Part shown: positions 14,732 through 22,534 of the stretch, piece after piece
Layout: each line of letters begins with the position of its first letter
How positions within the stretch are numbered: position 1 is the stretch's first letter
Source: DATHTK01 sp035463295
Lineage (GTDB): Bacteria; Actinomycetota; Rubrobacteria; Rubrobacterales; Rubrobacteraceae
NCBI GenBank assembly: GCA_035463295.1
Contig: DATHTK010000110.1
Coordinates: forward strand, 1 to 28,955
DNA: 28,955 nucleotides
Reading direction: 5' to 3'
The notes under the pieces: generated by a model
Told to the model about the DNA's origin: nothing
The model's input: only the letters and a program-made list of their open reading frames with translations
Database searches by the model: none
Position numbers and translations under genes: made by a program

Positions 14732-15490
14732 ATGACGGCGCGAGAACCTACCGCAAGGGCCGTCGAGAGACCGCCCCGCGACGCCGACCACTGGGCGCGC
14801 TACGTCGAGACGCTGGAGGTCTCCGACGTCCCCGAGGGGGCCGTCAATCTCAACGTGGAGGGTCGGCGGGTGGTCGGTCCTCTGCAGGGCTTCGGCAAGA
14901 TGTGGCAGAAGACCTACCGGGTGCGCTTGGAGGGCGTAGACACGAGTTCGGCCGAGGTCGTGCGGGTCTGGAAGGAGCGCTTCCCCGAGTTCTGGGCACC
15001 GGGGAACCGCTTTTTCGTCCCGTCGGTCGGTCTCTCTCCCGGCGGCGTAGCGCTGATCAACGGCGACATGCCGGGGAGCCGGTGGTTCTCGACCGGTATC
15101 ATGGTGCTCTACGCCGACGAGGACTCCTTCACCTACATCACGCCCGAGGGGCACCCGTTCTCCGGTTGGATCACCTTCAGCGCCCACAATGAGGACGATG
15201 GACCTCTTGTGGCCCAGGCCCAGCTGCTCATCCGCGCCAACGACCCGCTCTACGAGCTCCTGATGCCCCTGGGAATACACAGGCTGGAGAACACGACCTG
15301 GCAGCGCACGCTGGAAAACCTGGCGGCGCACTTTGGCGCGAGCGGCGAGGTCGAGACCCGCGTGGTCTGCGTGGACCCGAAGCGCCGGTGGTCCAGATAC
15401 GGGAACATTCGACACAACGCCATCATCCTCTCCGCGCTCCATGCCGTAGCCCGCCGGCTGCGCCGCCTCCGCGCCCGGCCCGCCAGATGA
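14732..15490 (+). CDS. Unknown protein, first of a paralogue pair (DUF1990-like?)
   Basis: The 252-residue product has conserved blocks LEVSDVPEGAVNLNVEGRR, GPLQGFGKMWQKTYRVRLEGV, VRVWKERFPEFWAPGNRFF, VLYADEDSFTYITPEGHPFSGW and a C-terminal part ending in a basic tail (RRLRRLRARPAR). No catalytic motif or signal is apparent. The TPEGHPxSG segment recalls DUF1990 proteins with an SRPBCC-like ligand-binding fold, a weak match from memory. It lies inside the partner-switching operon and is about half identical, by eye, to the next protein. ATG start with GGAGGATAGCC upstream. Confidence 0.75.
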   Translation: MTAREPTARAVERPPRDADHWARYVETLEVSDVPEGAVNLNVEGRRVVGPLQGFGKMWQKTYRVRLEGVDTSSAEVVRVWKERFPEFWAPGNRFFVPSVGLSPGGVALINGDMPGSRWFSTGIMVLYADEDSFTYITPEGHPFSGWITFSAHNEDDGPLVAQAQLLIRANDPLYELLMPLGIHRLENTTWQRTLENLAAHFGASGEVETRVVCVDPKRRWSRYGNIRHNAIILSALHAVARRLRRLRARPAR

Positions 15491-15524
15491 TTCGAAGAGA
15501 AGTCCCCAAACGGAGGAGACGACC

Positions 15525-16289
15525 ATGACCGAAAAGCCCCCCGAACCGAAGGAGCAGAGAGCCCGGCCGCGCGACGCCGCTTACTGGGCGACGAGGATAG
15601 AGAGGCTGGAGGTCTCCGACGTCCCCGAGGGGGCCGCCAACGTCAACGTCCAGGGCCGGCGCGAGGTCGGGGCGTTGCAGGGCTTCGGACAGCTCTGGCA
15701 GAAGACCTACCGGGTGCGACTGACCGGTGTCGAGGTGACGCCTGAGGAGGCCGTGCGGATCTGGAAGGAGCGCTTCCCCGAGTTCCAGCCGCCGAACAGC
15801 CGGTTCTACCCGTCGATGGCGGGCGTCGCGCCCGGCGAGGTTCTCTTTATAACCGCCTCCGTCGGCGGCATGCCCGTCCACACGGGGGTTCGTGTCATCT
15901 ACGCCGACGACGAGTCCTTTACGGTCATGACGCCCGAGGGCCATCCCGAGTCCGGGTGGAACACCTTCTCCGCCTTCAGGGACGAGGACGGCACCGTGGT
16001 CGCTCAGGTCCAGTCGCTCGCGCGCGCCAACGATCCGATCTACGAGATTGGCTTCCGCGTGATCGGCGCGACGGAGCAGGAGCGGATCTGGACGCACGTC
16101 CTGAAGTCGCTCGCCGCGCACTTCGGCGTGAACGAGCCGGTAACCCTGGAGAAGACCTGCGTGGACACCAGAGTACAGTGGTCGCAGGTCAAGAACGTCT
16201 GGCACAACGCGGGCGCTCGCTCTATGCTCTACACGGTGGCGGGCCCGGGACGCTGGATGCGCGGCCTGATGCGGCGCAGAAATCCCTGA
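15525..16289 (+). CDS. Unknown protein, second of a paralogue pair (DUF1990-like?)
   Basis: The 254-residue product repeats the blocks of its neighbour: LEVSDVPEGAANVNVQGRR, GALQGFGQLWQKTYRVRLTGV, VRIWKERFPEFQPPNSRFY, VIYADDESFTVMTPEGHPESGWNTF and VVAQVQSLARANDPIYEIGF. The two genes are separated by 34 bases with a fresh GGAGGAGACG site. A tandem duplication within the operon is clear; the two C-termini have diverged, and this one ends RWMRGLMRRRNP. A role as small-molecule binding partner of the following oxidoreductase is speculation. Confidence 0.75.
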   Translation: MTEKPPEPKEQRARPRDAAYWATRIERLEVSDVPEGAANVNVQGRREVGALQGFGQLWQKTYRVRLTGVEVTPEEAVRIWKERFPEFQPPNSRFYPSMAGVAPGEVLFITASVGGMPVHTGVRVIYADDESFTVMTPEGHPESGWNTFSAFRDEDGTVVAQVQSLARANDPIYEIGFRVIGATEQERIWTHVLKSLAAHFGVNEPVTLEKTCVDTRVQWSQVKNVWHNAGARSMLYTVAGPGRWMRGLMRRRNP

Positions 16290-16326
16290 TGCCCCGCTCG
16301 CAACGTCCCGCGCCGGGACCGCCAGC

Positions 16327-17778
16327 ATGAGCGAGGGCGTTAGCCCGGGCGCGACTCGTCGCGGCGCTTACGATGCGGTAGTCGTGGGTTCGGGTCCGAA
16401 CGGGCTTGCCGCCGCCGTCGAGCTGGCGCGAGCGGGCCGTTCGGTGGCCGTGCTCGAGGCTGAGAAGAGCGTCGGCGGGGGCACCCGCTCCGCCGAGGTC
16501 ACCCTTCCCGGCTTCGTCCACGACCTCGGCTCGGCCATACACCCCCTCGGGTACGCCTCGCCCGTCTTCCGGTCGCTGCCGCTCGAGGAGCACGGGTTGG
16601 AGTGGGTCCACCCGCCCGCCCCACTCGCCCATCCCTTCGACGACGGGACCGCAACCGTCCTCGCGCGCTCGGTGGAGGTGACGGCCTCCGCCCTGGGTCG
16701 CGACGCGCCGGCGTACGAGAGGCTGATGAAGAACGTCTCGGAAGACGCCGAGCGGATAGCTTCACTTTTCGCCGGTTCGCCCCGGCCGCCCCGACACCCG
16801 CTCTCCCTCGTCGCCACCGCCCTGCGCTCGCTGCGCCCCGCCCGCGCGCTCGCCGGTGACTTCTTCGAGGGCGAAAAGGCCCGCGGCCTCTTCGCTGGGA
16901 ACGCCGCTCACTCTTTCCTGCCGCTGGAGAAGCGCCCCAGCGCCCTCTTCGGCTTCGTACTCGGCACCCTGGGCCACGCCTACGGGTGGCCGTTTCCGAA
17001 GGGCGGGTCGCAGAAGATAGCCGACGCGCTCGTCTCCTACCTGCGCTCTCTAGGGGGAGAGGTCTACACCGGCGTCCGCGTAGAGTCGGTGGAGGAGGTG
17101 CCGCGCACCCGCTCGGTCCTCTTCGACGTGACGCCCCGCCAGTTGCTCGGCATCGCCGGCGAGCACTTCACCGAGCGTTACCGGAACGCCCTCAAGAGCT
17201 ACCGCTACGGTCCCGGCGTCTTCAAGGTGGACTTCGCCTTGAGCGGCCCGGTCCCCTGGAGGGCCGAGGAGTGCCGGAGCGCCGGCACCGTGCATCTCGG
17301 CGGGACGCTGGAGGAGGTGGCGTCAGGGGAGGCCGCCGTGTGGCGCGACGAGCACCCCGAGAGGCCCTTCGTGCTCCTCGCCCAGCAGAGCCTCTTCGAC
17401 GATACGCGAGCGCCCGCCGGCAAGCACACTGTCTGGGCGTACTGCCACGTTCCAAACGGCTCGACCTTCGACATGACGGGGCGGATAGAGGCACAGATCG
17501 AACGCTTCGCCCCCGGCTTCAAGGAGCGCATCCTGGCGAAAACGGCGATGGGCCCGGCCGACCTCGAGCGCCGCAACGCGAACTTGGTGGGCGGCGATAT
17601 CAACGGAGGCGTCCCGGACCTCCGCCAGCTCTTCACCCGTCCCGTGCTGCGATTCAACCCGTACTCGACGCCGGCCAGAGGGCTCTACATCTGTTCGTCG
17701 TCGAGCCCGCCCGGTGGCGGGGTGCACGGCATGTGCGGCTACTTTGCCGCGAAGACGGCGCTGCGCTACCTGGCTTGA
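16327..17778 (+). CDS. FAD-dependent oxidoreductase, PYROXD2/CrtI-like
   Basis: The 483-residue product opens with a dinucleotide-binding motif YDAVVVGSGPNGLAAAVELA (glycines at about 21-26) and VAVLEAEKSVGGGTRS, then HDLGSAIHPLGYASP. The middle has FPKGGSQKIADALVSYLRSLGGEVYTG, and the end has NLVGGDINGGVPDL and GLYICSSSSPPGGGVHGMCGYFAAKTAL, the C-terminal FAD motif of phytoene-dehydrogenase-like proteins. The closest type is the PYROXD2 group, not a carotenoid desaturase proper. Substrate is unknown. It follows the paralogue pair by 37 bases and ends the operon. The start is ATG 16327, with no strong ribosome binding site. Confidence 0.9.
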   Translation: MSEGVSPGATRRGAYDAVVVGSGPNGLAAAVELARAGRSVAVLEAEKSVGGGTRSAEVTLPGFVHDLGSAIHPLGYASPVFRSLPLEEHGLEWVHPPAPLAHPFDDGTATVLARSVEVTASALGRDAPAYERLMKNVSEDAERIASLFAGSPRPPRHPLSLVATALRSLRPARALAGDFFEGEKARGLFAGNAAHSFLPLEKRPSALFGFVLGTLGHAYGWPFPKGGSQKIADALVSYLRSLGGEVYTGVRVESVEEVPRTRSVLFDVTPRQLLGIAGEHFTERYRNALKSYRYGPGVFKVDFALSGPVPWRAEECRSAGTVHLGGTLEEVASGEAAVWRDEHPERPFVLLAQQSLFDDTRAPAGKHTVWAYCHVPNGSTFDMTGRIEAQIERFAPGFKERILAKTAMGPADLERRNANLVGGDINGGVPDLRQLFTRPVLRFNPYSTPARGLYICSSSSPPGGGVHGMCGYFAAKTALRYLA

Positions 17779-17902
17779 CGAACCCCCGAGTCCGGCGGGG
17801 ACGGGGTCACCGGGCCCGCATGGTCGGCGGCTCCACCCGCCGGACGAGTGCATCCTCCGCTAGACTGCGCGGCGAGCAGGTACGGAACGCGAGCGGGAGG
17901 AC

Positions 17903-19225
17903 ATGAGCACTAGCAACGGGGGATCGGTCGCCGCGAAGAGCGCCCCCGGGCGGCTCCGCGGTGGGTGGCTCGTGGTGGCGCGGGTCGCGTGGGTGCTCGT
18001 AGCACTCTTGGGGGTGACGATCACGGTGGCCAGCGCGCCGCTCCTCTTCGAGCAGTACGCCACGCCGTGTTCGGGGACGCCGGAGAGCTGCCTGGAGCTC
18101 TCGCAGCTCACGCCGGAGGGCCTGCGAAAGCTGGAGGAGGTCGGTATCTCGCCCGGCCTGTACGCGGGGATCGGGGTCGGTGTCGCGAAGTTCTCCATCG
18201 CTGTGTGGGTCGTCGTCGGCGCGCTCGTTTTCCTCCTCCGCTCCGGCGACCGGATGGCGCTCGTGGTCTCTTTCTTTCTCGTCACGTTCGGGACGGCCAC
18301 GTTCCCTACCGAAGGGGTGGAAGCCCTGATCTCCGCGCATCCCGCCTGGTGGGTTCCTGGTAGAGGCGTGCAGGTTCTCGGGGAGGTGTTCGCGGTTCTC
18401 TTTTTCCTGACCTTTCCCGGCGGGAGGTTCGTGCCGCGCTGGACGCGCTGGCTCGGGGTGGCTTTCCTCGCCTTCCAGATCCCCGGCGACCTGTTCCCCG
18501 ACGTGTACTCTAGCCAGCCCGCGCTGGGAGCCATCCAAGGGGTGATATTCATCATCTTCGTCCTCGGGATGCTCTGGTCACAGGTCTACCGCTACCGCTA
18601 CGTCTCTACCCCGGCGCAGCGACGGCAGACGAGGTGGGTCGTCACCGGCACTGCGCTGGCGATCCTGTCCCTGTTCGCCGTCCTCGTGCCGTTCTTTATT
18701 CTCGGGCCGCGGCTGGCCGGGGCTTCGAGTCTCGTCTCCTTCTTGATCCAGGTGTGGCTCCCGGTCGTTATGATGCTCATCCCGATCTCCGTCGGCGTAG
18801 CGATGCTGCGCTCGGGGCTCTTCGATATAGACGTGCTCATAAACCGGGCTCTGGTCTACGCGGCTCTGACTCTCTCGCTGGCGACCGTATACCTCGGCGC
18901 CGTGGCCGGCCTCCAGTACCTCTTCCGCGTCCTGACCGGCGGGACCTCACAGCTCGCGGTGGTCGTCTCGACGCTCGCGATAGCCGTCCTGTTCGCCCCG
19001 CTCCGGCGATGGATGCAGTCGGCAATAGACCGGCGCTTCTACCGCCGCAAGTACGATGCGGCGAAGACGCTGGATGAATTCAGTTCCAAGCTGAAGAACG
19101 AAACGGACCTTGGCCGGCTGACCGGCGATGTTGTGGCTGTGGTGGAGGAGACCTTGCAGCCCGCTCACGTCTCGCTCTGGTTACGCGGTCCTGCGGAGAT
19201 GTCGCGGACGGAGGAGACAAGGTGA
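17903..19225 (+). CDS. Multi-pass membrane sensor-like protein without kinase domain (first copy)
   Basis: The 440-residue product has about eight to nine hydrophobic segments spread over residues 22-380, then a cytoplasmic tail. A conserved module begins at LRSGLFDIDVLINRALVYAALTL (about 308) and runs through TGGTSQLAVVVSTLAIAVLFAPLRRWMQSAIDRRFYRRKYDAAKTLDEFSSKLKNETDLGRLTGDVVAVVEETLQPAHVSLWLR. The same module precedes GAF/kinase or PP2C domains in other actinobacterial and chloroflexi proteins, but here it simply stops. It likely signals through other proteins. GGGAGGACATG gives a firm start. The stop overlaps the next gene's GTG. Confidence 0.8.
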   Translation: MSTSNGGSVAAKSAPGRLRGGWLVVARVAWVLVALLGVTITVASAPLLFEQYATPCSGTPESCLELSQLTPEGLRKLEEVGISPGLYAGIGVGVAKFSIAVWVVVGALVFLLRSGDRMALVVSFFLVTFGTATFPTEGVEALISAHPAWWVPGRGVQVLGEVFAVLFFLTFPGGRFVPRWTRWLGVAFLAFQIPGDLFPDVYSSQPALGAIQGVIFIIFVLGMLWSQVYRYRYVSTPAQRRQTRWVVTGTALAILSLFAVLVPFFILGPRLAGASSLVSFLIQVWLPVVMMLIPISVGVAMLRSGLFDIDVLINRALVYAALTLSLATVYLGAVAGLQYLFRVLTGGTSQLAVVVSTLAIAVLFAPLRRWMQSAIDRRFYRRKYDAAKTLDEFSSKLKNETDLGRLTGDVVAVVEETLQPAHVSLWLRGPAEMSRTEETR

Positions 19226-20418
19226 ACGCGCGGCTGGCCTCTGGCCTCGCCTGGTCGGTGGGTGCGCTGACGCTGGCTCTGGCGGCCGCGACCTCCGTGC
19301 TCGCCGTCCTCAACCACGCCGGCTCCGGGAACCTGAGCTACTCTATCCTTGGGATCTCTATGGTGGTGGTCGGTGGGGTTGTGGCTTCGAAGCAGCCTGC
19401 CAACCCGATCGGATGGCTCTTTCTCGGCAGCGCCCTCTCCAGCACGTTCCGGACTCTGGCCGCAGAGTACGTCGTCTACGGGGTCGTCACCGACCCCGGG
19501 GCGCTGCCGCTGGTGCGGACCCTGGCGGGGTTTTCGAACGCGATCGAGGTGATAGGGCCGGTCCTGGTCTTTGTCTTGGTACCGCTGTACTTCCCCAACG
19601 GCCGTCCGGTGTCGCGGCGCTGGGGAATCGTCGCCTGGCTCGCCCTGGGCCTCTTGCCGGTGATGACCATCTTTCAGGCCGTCTCGACGGGCGAAGCCGT
19701 CTACGGCTTTGGCATCCCGAACCCGTGGGCCGTAGAGGCGTTGCGTCCGGTCACGGAGACCCTGGAACCCGTCGGATTCGTCTACTACATAGGTCTCATC
19801 TTCGCTTCGGCGGCGAGCTTGGTGGTGAGGTTCTGGCGCTCGCGGGGCGAGGAGCGCCAGCAGATCAAGTGGCTGGCCTTCGCGGCCGCGCTCATCCCGA
19901 TCTGGTTCGTCTCCAATGGGCCCATCGACAGGGCCTTCCCGGCGCTCTTCGCGGTGCTCGACGCCCTTGTCATCGCCGGCGTCCCGGTCGCCGCCGGGAT
20001 CGCCATCCTCCGCTACCGGCTCTACGACATAGACGTGATCATCAACCGCACCCTCGTCTACGGTGCGCTCACGGTCACTCTGGTGCTGGTCTACCTCGGC
20101 GGCGTGGTCGGTGGGCAGTCCGTCTTCCGCGCGCTGACCGGAGGGGAGTCACAGCTAGCGGTGGTCGCCTCGACGCTGGCCATAGCGGCGCTGTTCACTC
20201 CTCTGCGTCGGCGCATCCACGCTCTTATTGATCGCAGATTCTACCGACGCAGGTACGACGCGGCGAGGACGCTGGAGACCTTCTCCGCCCGGCTCAGGGA
20301 CGAGACGGACCTGGATACGCTCTCGGGAGATCTGACGTCGGTGGTCCGGGAGACGCTGCAGCCGGAGCACGCAGCATTATGGCTCCGACCGCCATCGGCG
20401 AGGAGCCGCGATGTATGA
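19222..20418 (+). CDS. Multi-pass membrane sensor-like protein without kinase domain (second copy)
   Basis: The 398-residue product is a paralogue of the previous one. It has about eight hydrophobic segments and the same module: LRYRLYDIDVIINRTLVYGALTVTLVLVYLGGVVGGQ (about 268), TGGESQLAVVASTLAIAALFTPLRRRIHALIDRRFYRRRYDAARTLETFSARLRDETDLDTLSGDLTSVVRETLQPEHAALWLR. It again lacks kinase or phosphatase domains. The first half differs, with QPANPIGWLFLGSALSSTFRTLAAEY, so it may sense a different signal. GTG start overlaps the preceding stop by four bases; its own end overlaps the flavoprotein start by eight. Confidence 0.8.
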   Translation: MNARLASGLAWSVGALTLALAAATSVLAVLNHAGSGNLSYSILGISMVVVGGVVASKQPANPIGWLFLGSALSSTFRTLAAEYVVYGVVTDPGALPLVRTLAGFSNAIEVIGPVLVFVLVPLYFPNGRPVSRRWGIVAWLALGLLPVMTIFQAVSTGEAVYGFGIPNPWAVEALRPVTETLEPVGFVYYIGLIFASAASLVVRFWRSRGEERQQIKWLAFAAALIPIWFVSNGPIDRAFPALFAVLDALVIAGVPVAAGIAILRYRLYDIDVIINRTLVYGALTVTLVLVYLGGVVGGQSVFRALTGGESQLAVVASTLAIAALFTPLRRRIHALIDRRFYRRRYDAARTLETFSARLRDETDLDTLSGDLTSVVRETLQPEHAALWLRPPSARSRDV

Positions 20419-21850
20419 GGTGATCGTGGTTGGGGGCGGACCGGCGGGAACGACCGCGGCCCTGCGCGCGCGGGAGCTGGGCGCCCGCGTGGCGCTCGTC
20501 GAGAAGGGGAACTTGGGTGGCACCTGCACCAACGACGGGTGCGTCCCGACGCGCGTGCTGGCGAAGGCCGCCAGGCTCGTGCGCGACGCCGAGCAGTTCG
20601 CCGAGTACGGCCTCGAGGGCGAGTTGCCGAGGGTGGACTTCGCTCGGCTCCTGAACCGGACGCAGCGCGTCGTCTACGAGGTCCAGGAGAAGAAGCAACT
20701 GCGCGCCCGGCTGGAGGAGGCGGGGGTGCGCGTGTACGAGGGCGCCGGCGAGGCCCGCTTTCTCGACGACCGGACCCTCGTCCTCGAGGAGGACGGCGCG
20801 ACGCTGCGCGGCGAGAGGTTCGTCCTCTGCGCCGGCGGCCACGCCGGGAGACCGTCCATCCCGGGCGGGCATCGCGCCCTGACCCACAGCGACGTGTGGA
20901 CGATGAAGCGGCTGCCCCCCTCGGTCGCGATAGTAGGCGCCGCGGCTACGGGGTGCCAGCTCGCCTCCGTCTTTGCGGCCTTCGGCTCGCGCGTTCACCT
21001 CCTCGACGTGGCGCCGCGCATCCTGCCGGCCGAAGACGAGGCGGTTTCGAAGGGGATCGCCGGGGCCTTCGAGCGCCGGGGTATCGAGGTCGTAACCGGG
21101 ATCGGCGGCGTGGACCGGATCGAGGGGGCAGATAGAGGCGTCCGGCTGTTCTACCGGCGGGAAGAGGGGGAGTCGTCTCTCGACGTAGGGGCGGTGATCC
21201 TCGCCGTCGGCTGGCCCGCCAACCTGGAGGGGTTGAACCTCGAGGCGGCAGGCGTGGAGGCTCACCGAGGACACGTCGTGGTGGATGACGCGCTGTGCAC
21301 GAGCGCTCCGCACGTCTTCGCCGCGGGGGACATAACGGGACGGATGATGCTCGTCCAGAGCGCCACCCACGAGGGCGGGATCGCCGCCGAGAACGCGGTG
21401 CTCGGCGGGTCGCGGACGCTGAAGCACGCGGTCGTTCCTCACGGCGGGTTCACCGATCCCGAGTACGGGAGCGTGGGCCCGAGCGAGGTCGAGACGCGCA
21501 AAGACGACTGTACGGTCGCGGTCGTGCCGTACGCCGATCTGGACCGCGGTGTGATAGACGGCCATACCGAAGGCGCCTGCAAGCTCATCGTCTCGCGCCC
21601 TACGGGGCGGATCCTCGGGGCGCACATCGTGGGGGAGCAGGCCGTCGAGGTGGTGCAGATCGTCGCCACGGCGATGCGAGCGGGGATGCGGGTCGAGCAA
21701 CTCGCCGACCTCGAGCTCGCCTACCCCACCTTCACCGCCGTGGTCGGGCTGGCCGCGCGCCGGATCGTCCGCGAGCTCGTCCCCGCCCCGTCCCGGCGAG
21801 GCGGGGACGAACTGGCCCGCGCCGCGGAGTGGGAGTACCGCAGAGCATAG
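20411..21850 (+). CDS. Pyridine nucleotide-disulfide oxidoreductase, mercuric reductase/Lpd-like
   Basis: The 479-residue product is a class I flavoprotein disulfide reductase: FAD motif VIVVGGGPAGTTAALRA (residues 4-20), redox-active CX4C at C39/C44 in GGTCTNDGCVPTRVLAK, NAD(P) motif VAIVGAAATGCQLASVFAAFG (about 175), FAD motif VFAAGDIT (about 300) and a dimerisation domain. The C-terminal catalytic stretch reads LAYPTFTAVVGLA instead of the HPT..SE of Lpd or glutathione reductase, so the His-Glu dyad is missing, as in MerA-type enzymes; it also lacks the C-terminal Cys pair of MerA. Substrate is unclear. ATG start, overlapped by the previous gene. Confidence 0.88.
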   Translation: MYEVIVVGGGPAGTTAALRARELGARVALVEKGNLGGTCTNDGCVPTRVLAKAARLVRDAEQFAEYGLEGELPRVDFARLLNRTQRVVYEVQEKKQLRARLEEAGVRVYEGAGEARFLDDRTLVLEEDGATLRGERFVLCAGGHAGRPSIPGGHRALTHSDVWTMKRLPPSVAIVGAAATGCQLASVFAAFGSRVHLLDVAPRILPAEDEAVSKGIAGAFERRGIEVVTGIGGVDRIEGADRGVRLFYRREEGESSLDVGAVILAVGWPANLEGLNLEAAGVEAHRGHVVVDDALCTSAPHVFAAGDITGRMMLVQSATHEGGIAAENAVLGGSRTLKHAVVPHGGFTDPEYGSVGPSEVETRKDDCTVAVVPYADLDRGVIDGHTEGACKLIVSRPTGRILGAHIVGEQAVEVVQIVATAMRAGMRVEQLADLELAYPTFTAVVGLAARRIVRELVPAPSRRGGDELARAAEWEYRRA

Positions 21851-21932
21851 GTCGAGCGAGCCTCCGGGCTCCGAAGCGCAATCTCTCTGATTCTGTACAA
21901 GAAATACCCGAATATCGTTCGACGGGGCCTCA

Positions 21933-21963
21933 CCGTAACGCTGCCCGTAACGGTCCCGTAACG
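21933..21963 (+). promoter_or_regulatory. Triple direct repeat of CCGTAACG (operator candidate)
   Basis: CCGTAACG occurs at 21933-21940, 21945-21952 and 21956-21963, start-to-start distances of 12 and 11 bases. A GGGTAT sequence lies at 21970-21975 and the ATG of the small membrane protein at 22015. The layout suits a head-to-tail OmpR-family dimer plus a third site, and it shares the CGTAACG core and 12-base spacing with 12198-12218. Confidence 0.6.
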
Positions 21964-22014
21964 AGCGGCGGGTATCGTGAGTGCGCAAGGTGAGATCCCG
22001 ACAGGAGGCAGGAG

Positions 22015-22395
22015 ATGAAGGTTTCGAGGATCATGCGGTGGATAGGACCGGTGGCCATAGCGGGGGCGGGCTTCGCGGTGATCTCCGACCAGCTCGGCCT
22101 GGTCACGCATCTCCCGGACCTCGCGTCGGACGGGGCCGGCTACCACGCCGTCGGGTCCGGGCTCTTCCTCCTCGTCTTCACGCTGCTGCTCGTCGGCATG
22201 GCCGGGCTCTACGTCCGCCCGAACCCCGACGGCCCGAAGGTGATCGAGTACGGCGACGCCCGGGCCCGCTACGTCCTCGTGGAGGAGTCGGACGGGGAGC
22301 CTCGCCCGGAGGAGCGGGCGCGTGTTCCCCGCCACCATACCTCCACGCGCGTCAACGCGGCGGCGACGCATCGTCGGCCGGTCCACCGGAGCTAG
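22015..22395 (+). CDS. Small membrane protein of unknown function
   Basis: The 126-residue product has two hydrophobic segments (about residues 8-28 and 48-66) separated by a short loop (LVTHLPDLASDGAGYHAV), then a soluble tail with VIEYGDARARYVLVEESD and a basic C-terminus. No family is recognised. GGAGGCAGGAG before the ATG is a strong ribosome binding site. It is the first gene downstream of the triple CGTAACG repeat and is likely its direct target; the micro-protein gene starts 19 bases after its stop. Confidence 0.7.
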   Translation: MKVSRIMRWIGPVAIAGAGFAVISDQLGLVTHLPDLASDGAGYHAVGSGLFLLVFTLLLVGMAGLYVRPNPDGPKVIEYGDARARYVLVEESDGEPRPEERARVPRHHTSTRVNAAATHRRPVHRS

Positions 22396-22414
22396 AGGCG
22401 GAAGGGAGCGCGCG

Positions 22415-22534
22415 GTGGCTCGCGCTGGCGATGCCATAGAGTACCCGTTCACTCCCATATCGGTCTGGAGGGTTCTCCTGGCTCCGCTCGGCGCCCTCGC
22501 GGTCCGGTGGCTCGGAAACGGCGTCGAGAGGTGA
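22415..22534 (+). CDS. 39-residue micro-protein with one membrane segment
   Basis: A GTG at 22415, six bases after GGAAGGGAG, opens a 39-codon frame whose product (VARAGDAIEYPFTPISVWRV... ending RWLGNGVER) has one hydrophobic stretch (VLLAPLGALAV) flanked by charges. Its TGA (22532-22534) overlaps the GTG start at 22531 of the next gene in a GTGA junction, the same coupling used elsewhere in the window. The good ribosome binding site, coupling and composition argue for a real gene although it is below the size that most gene callers accept. Function unknown. Confidence 0.62.
   Translation: MARAGDAIEYPFTPISVWRVLLAPLGALAVRWLGNGVER

Noticed and set aside
14159..15526. 455-codon minus-strand frame opposite the STAS and paired genes
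   Set aside because: No motif, repeated low-complexity Val/Asp/Gly/His composition, and it mirrors the clearly coding plus strand.
20294..21988. 564-codon minus-strand frame opposite the flavoprotein gene
   Set aside because: The plus strand has a complete flavoprotein with all cofactor motifs; the opposite frame has none.
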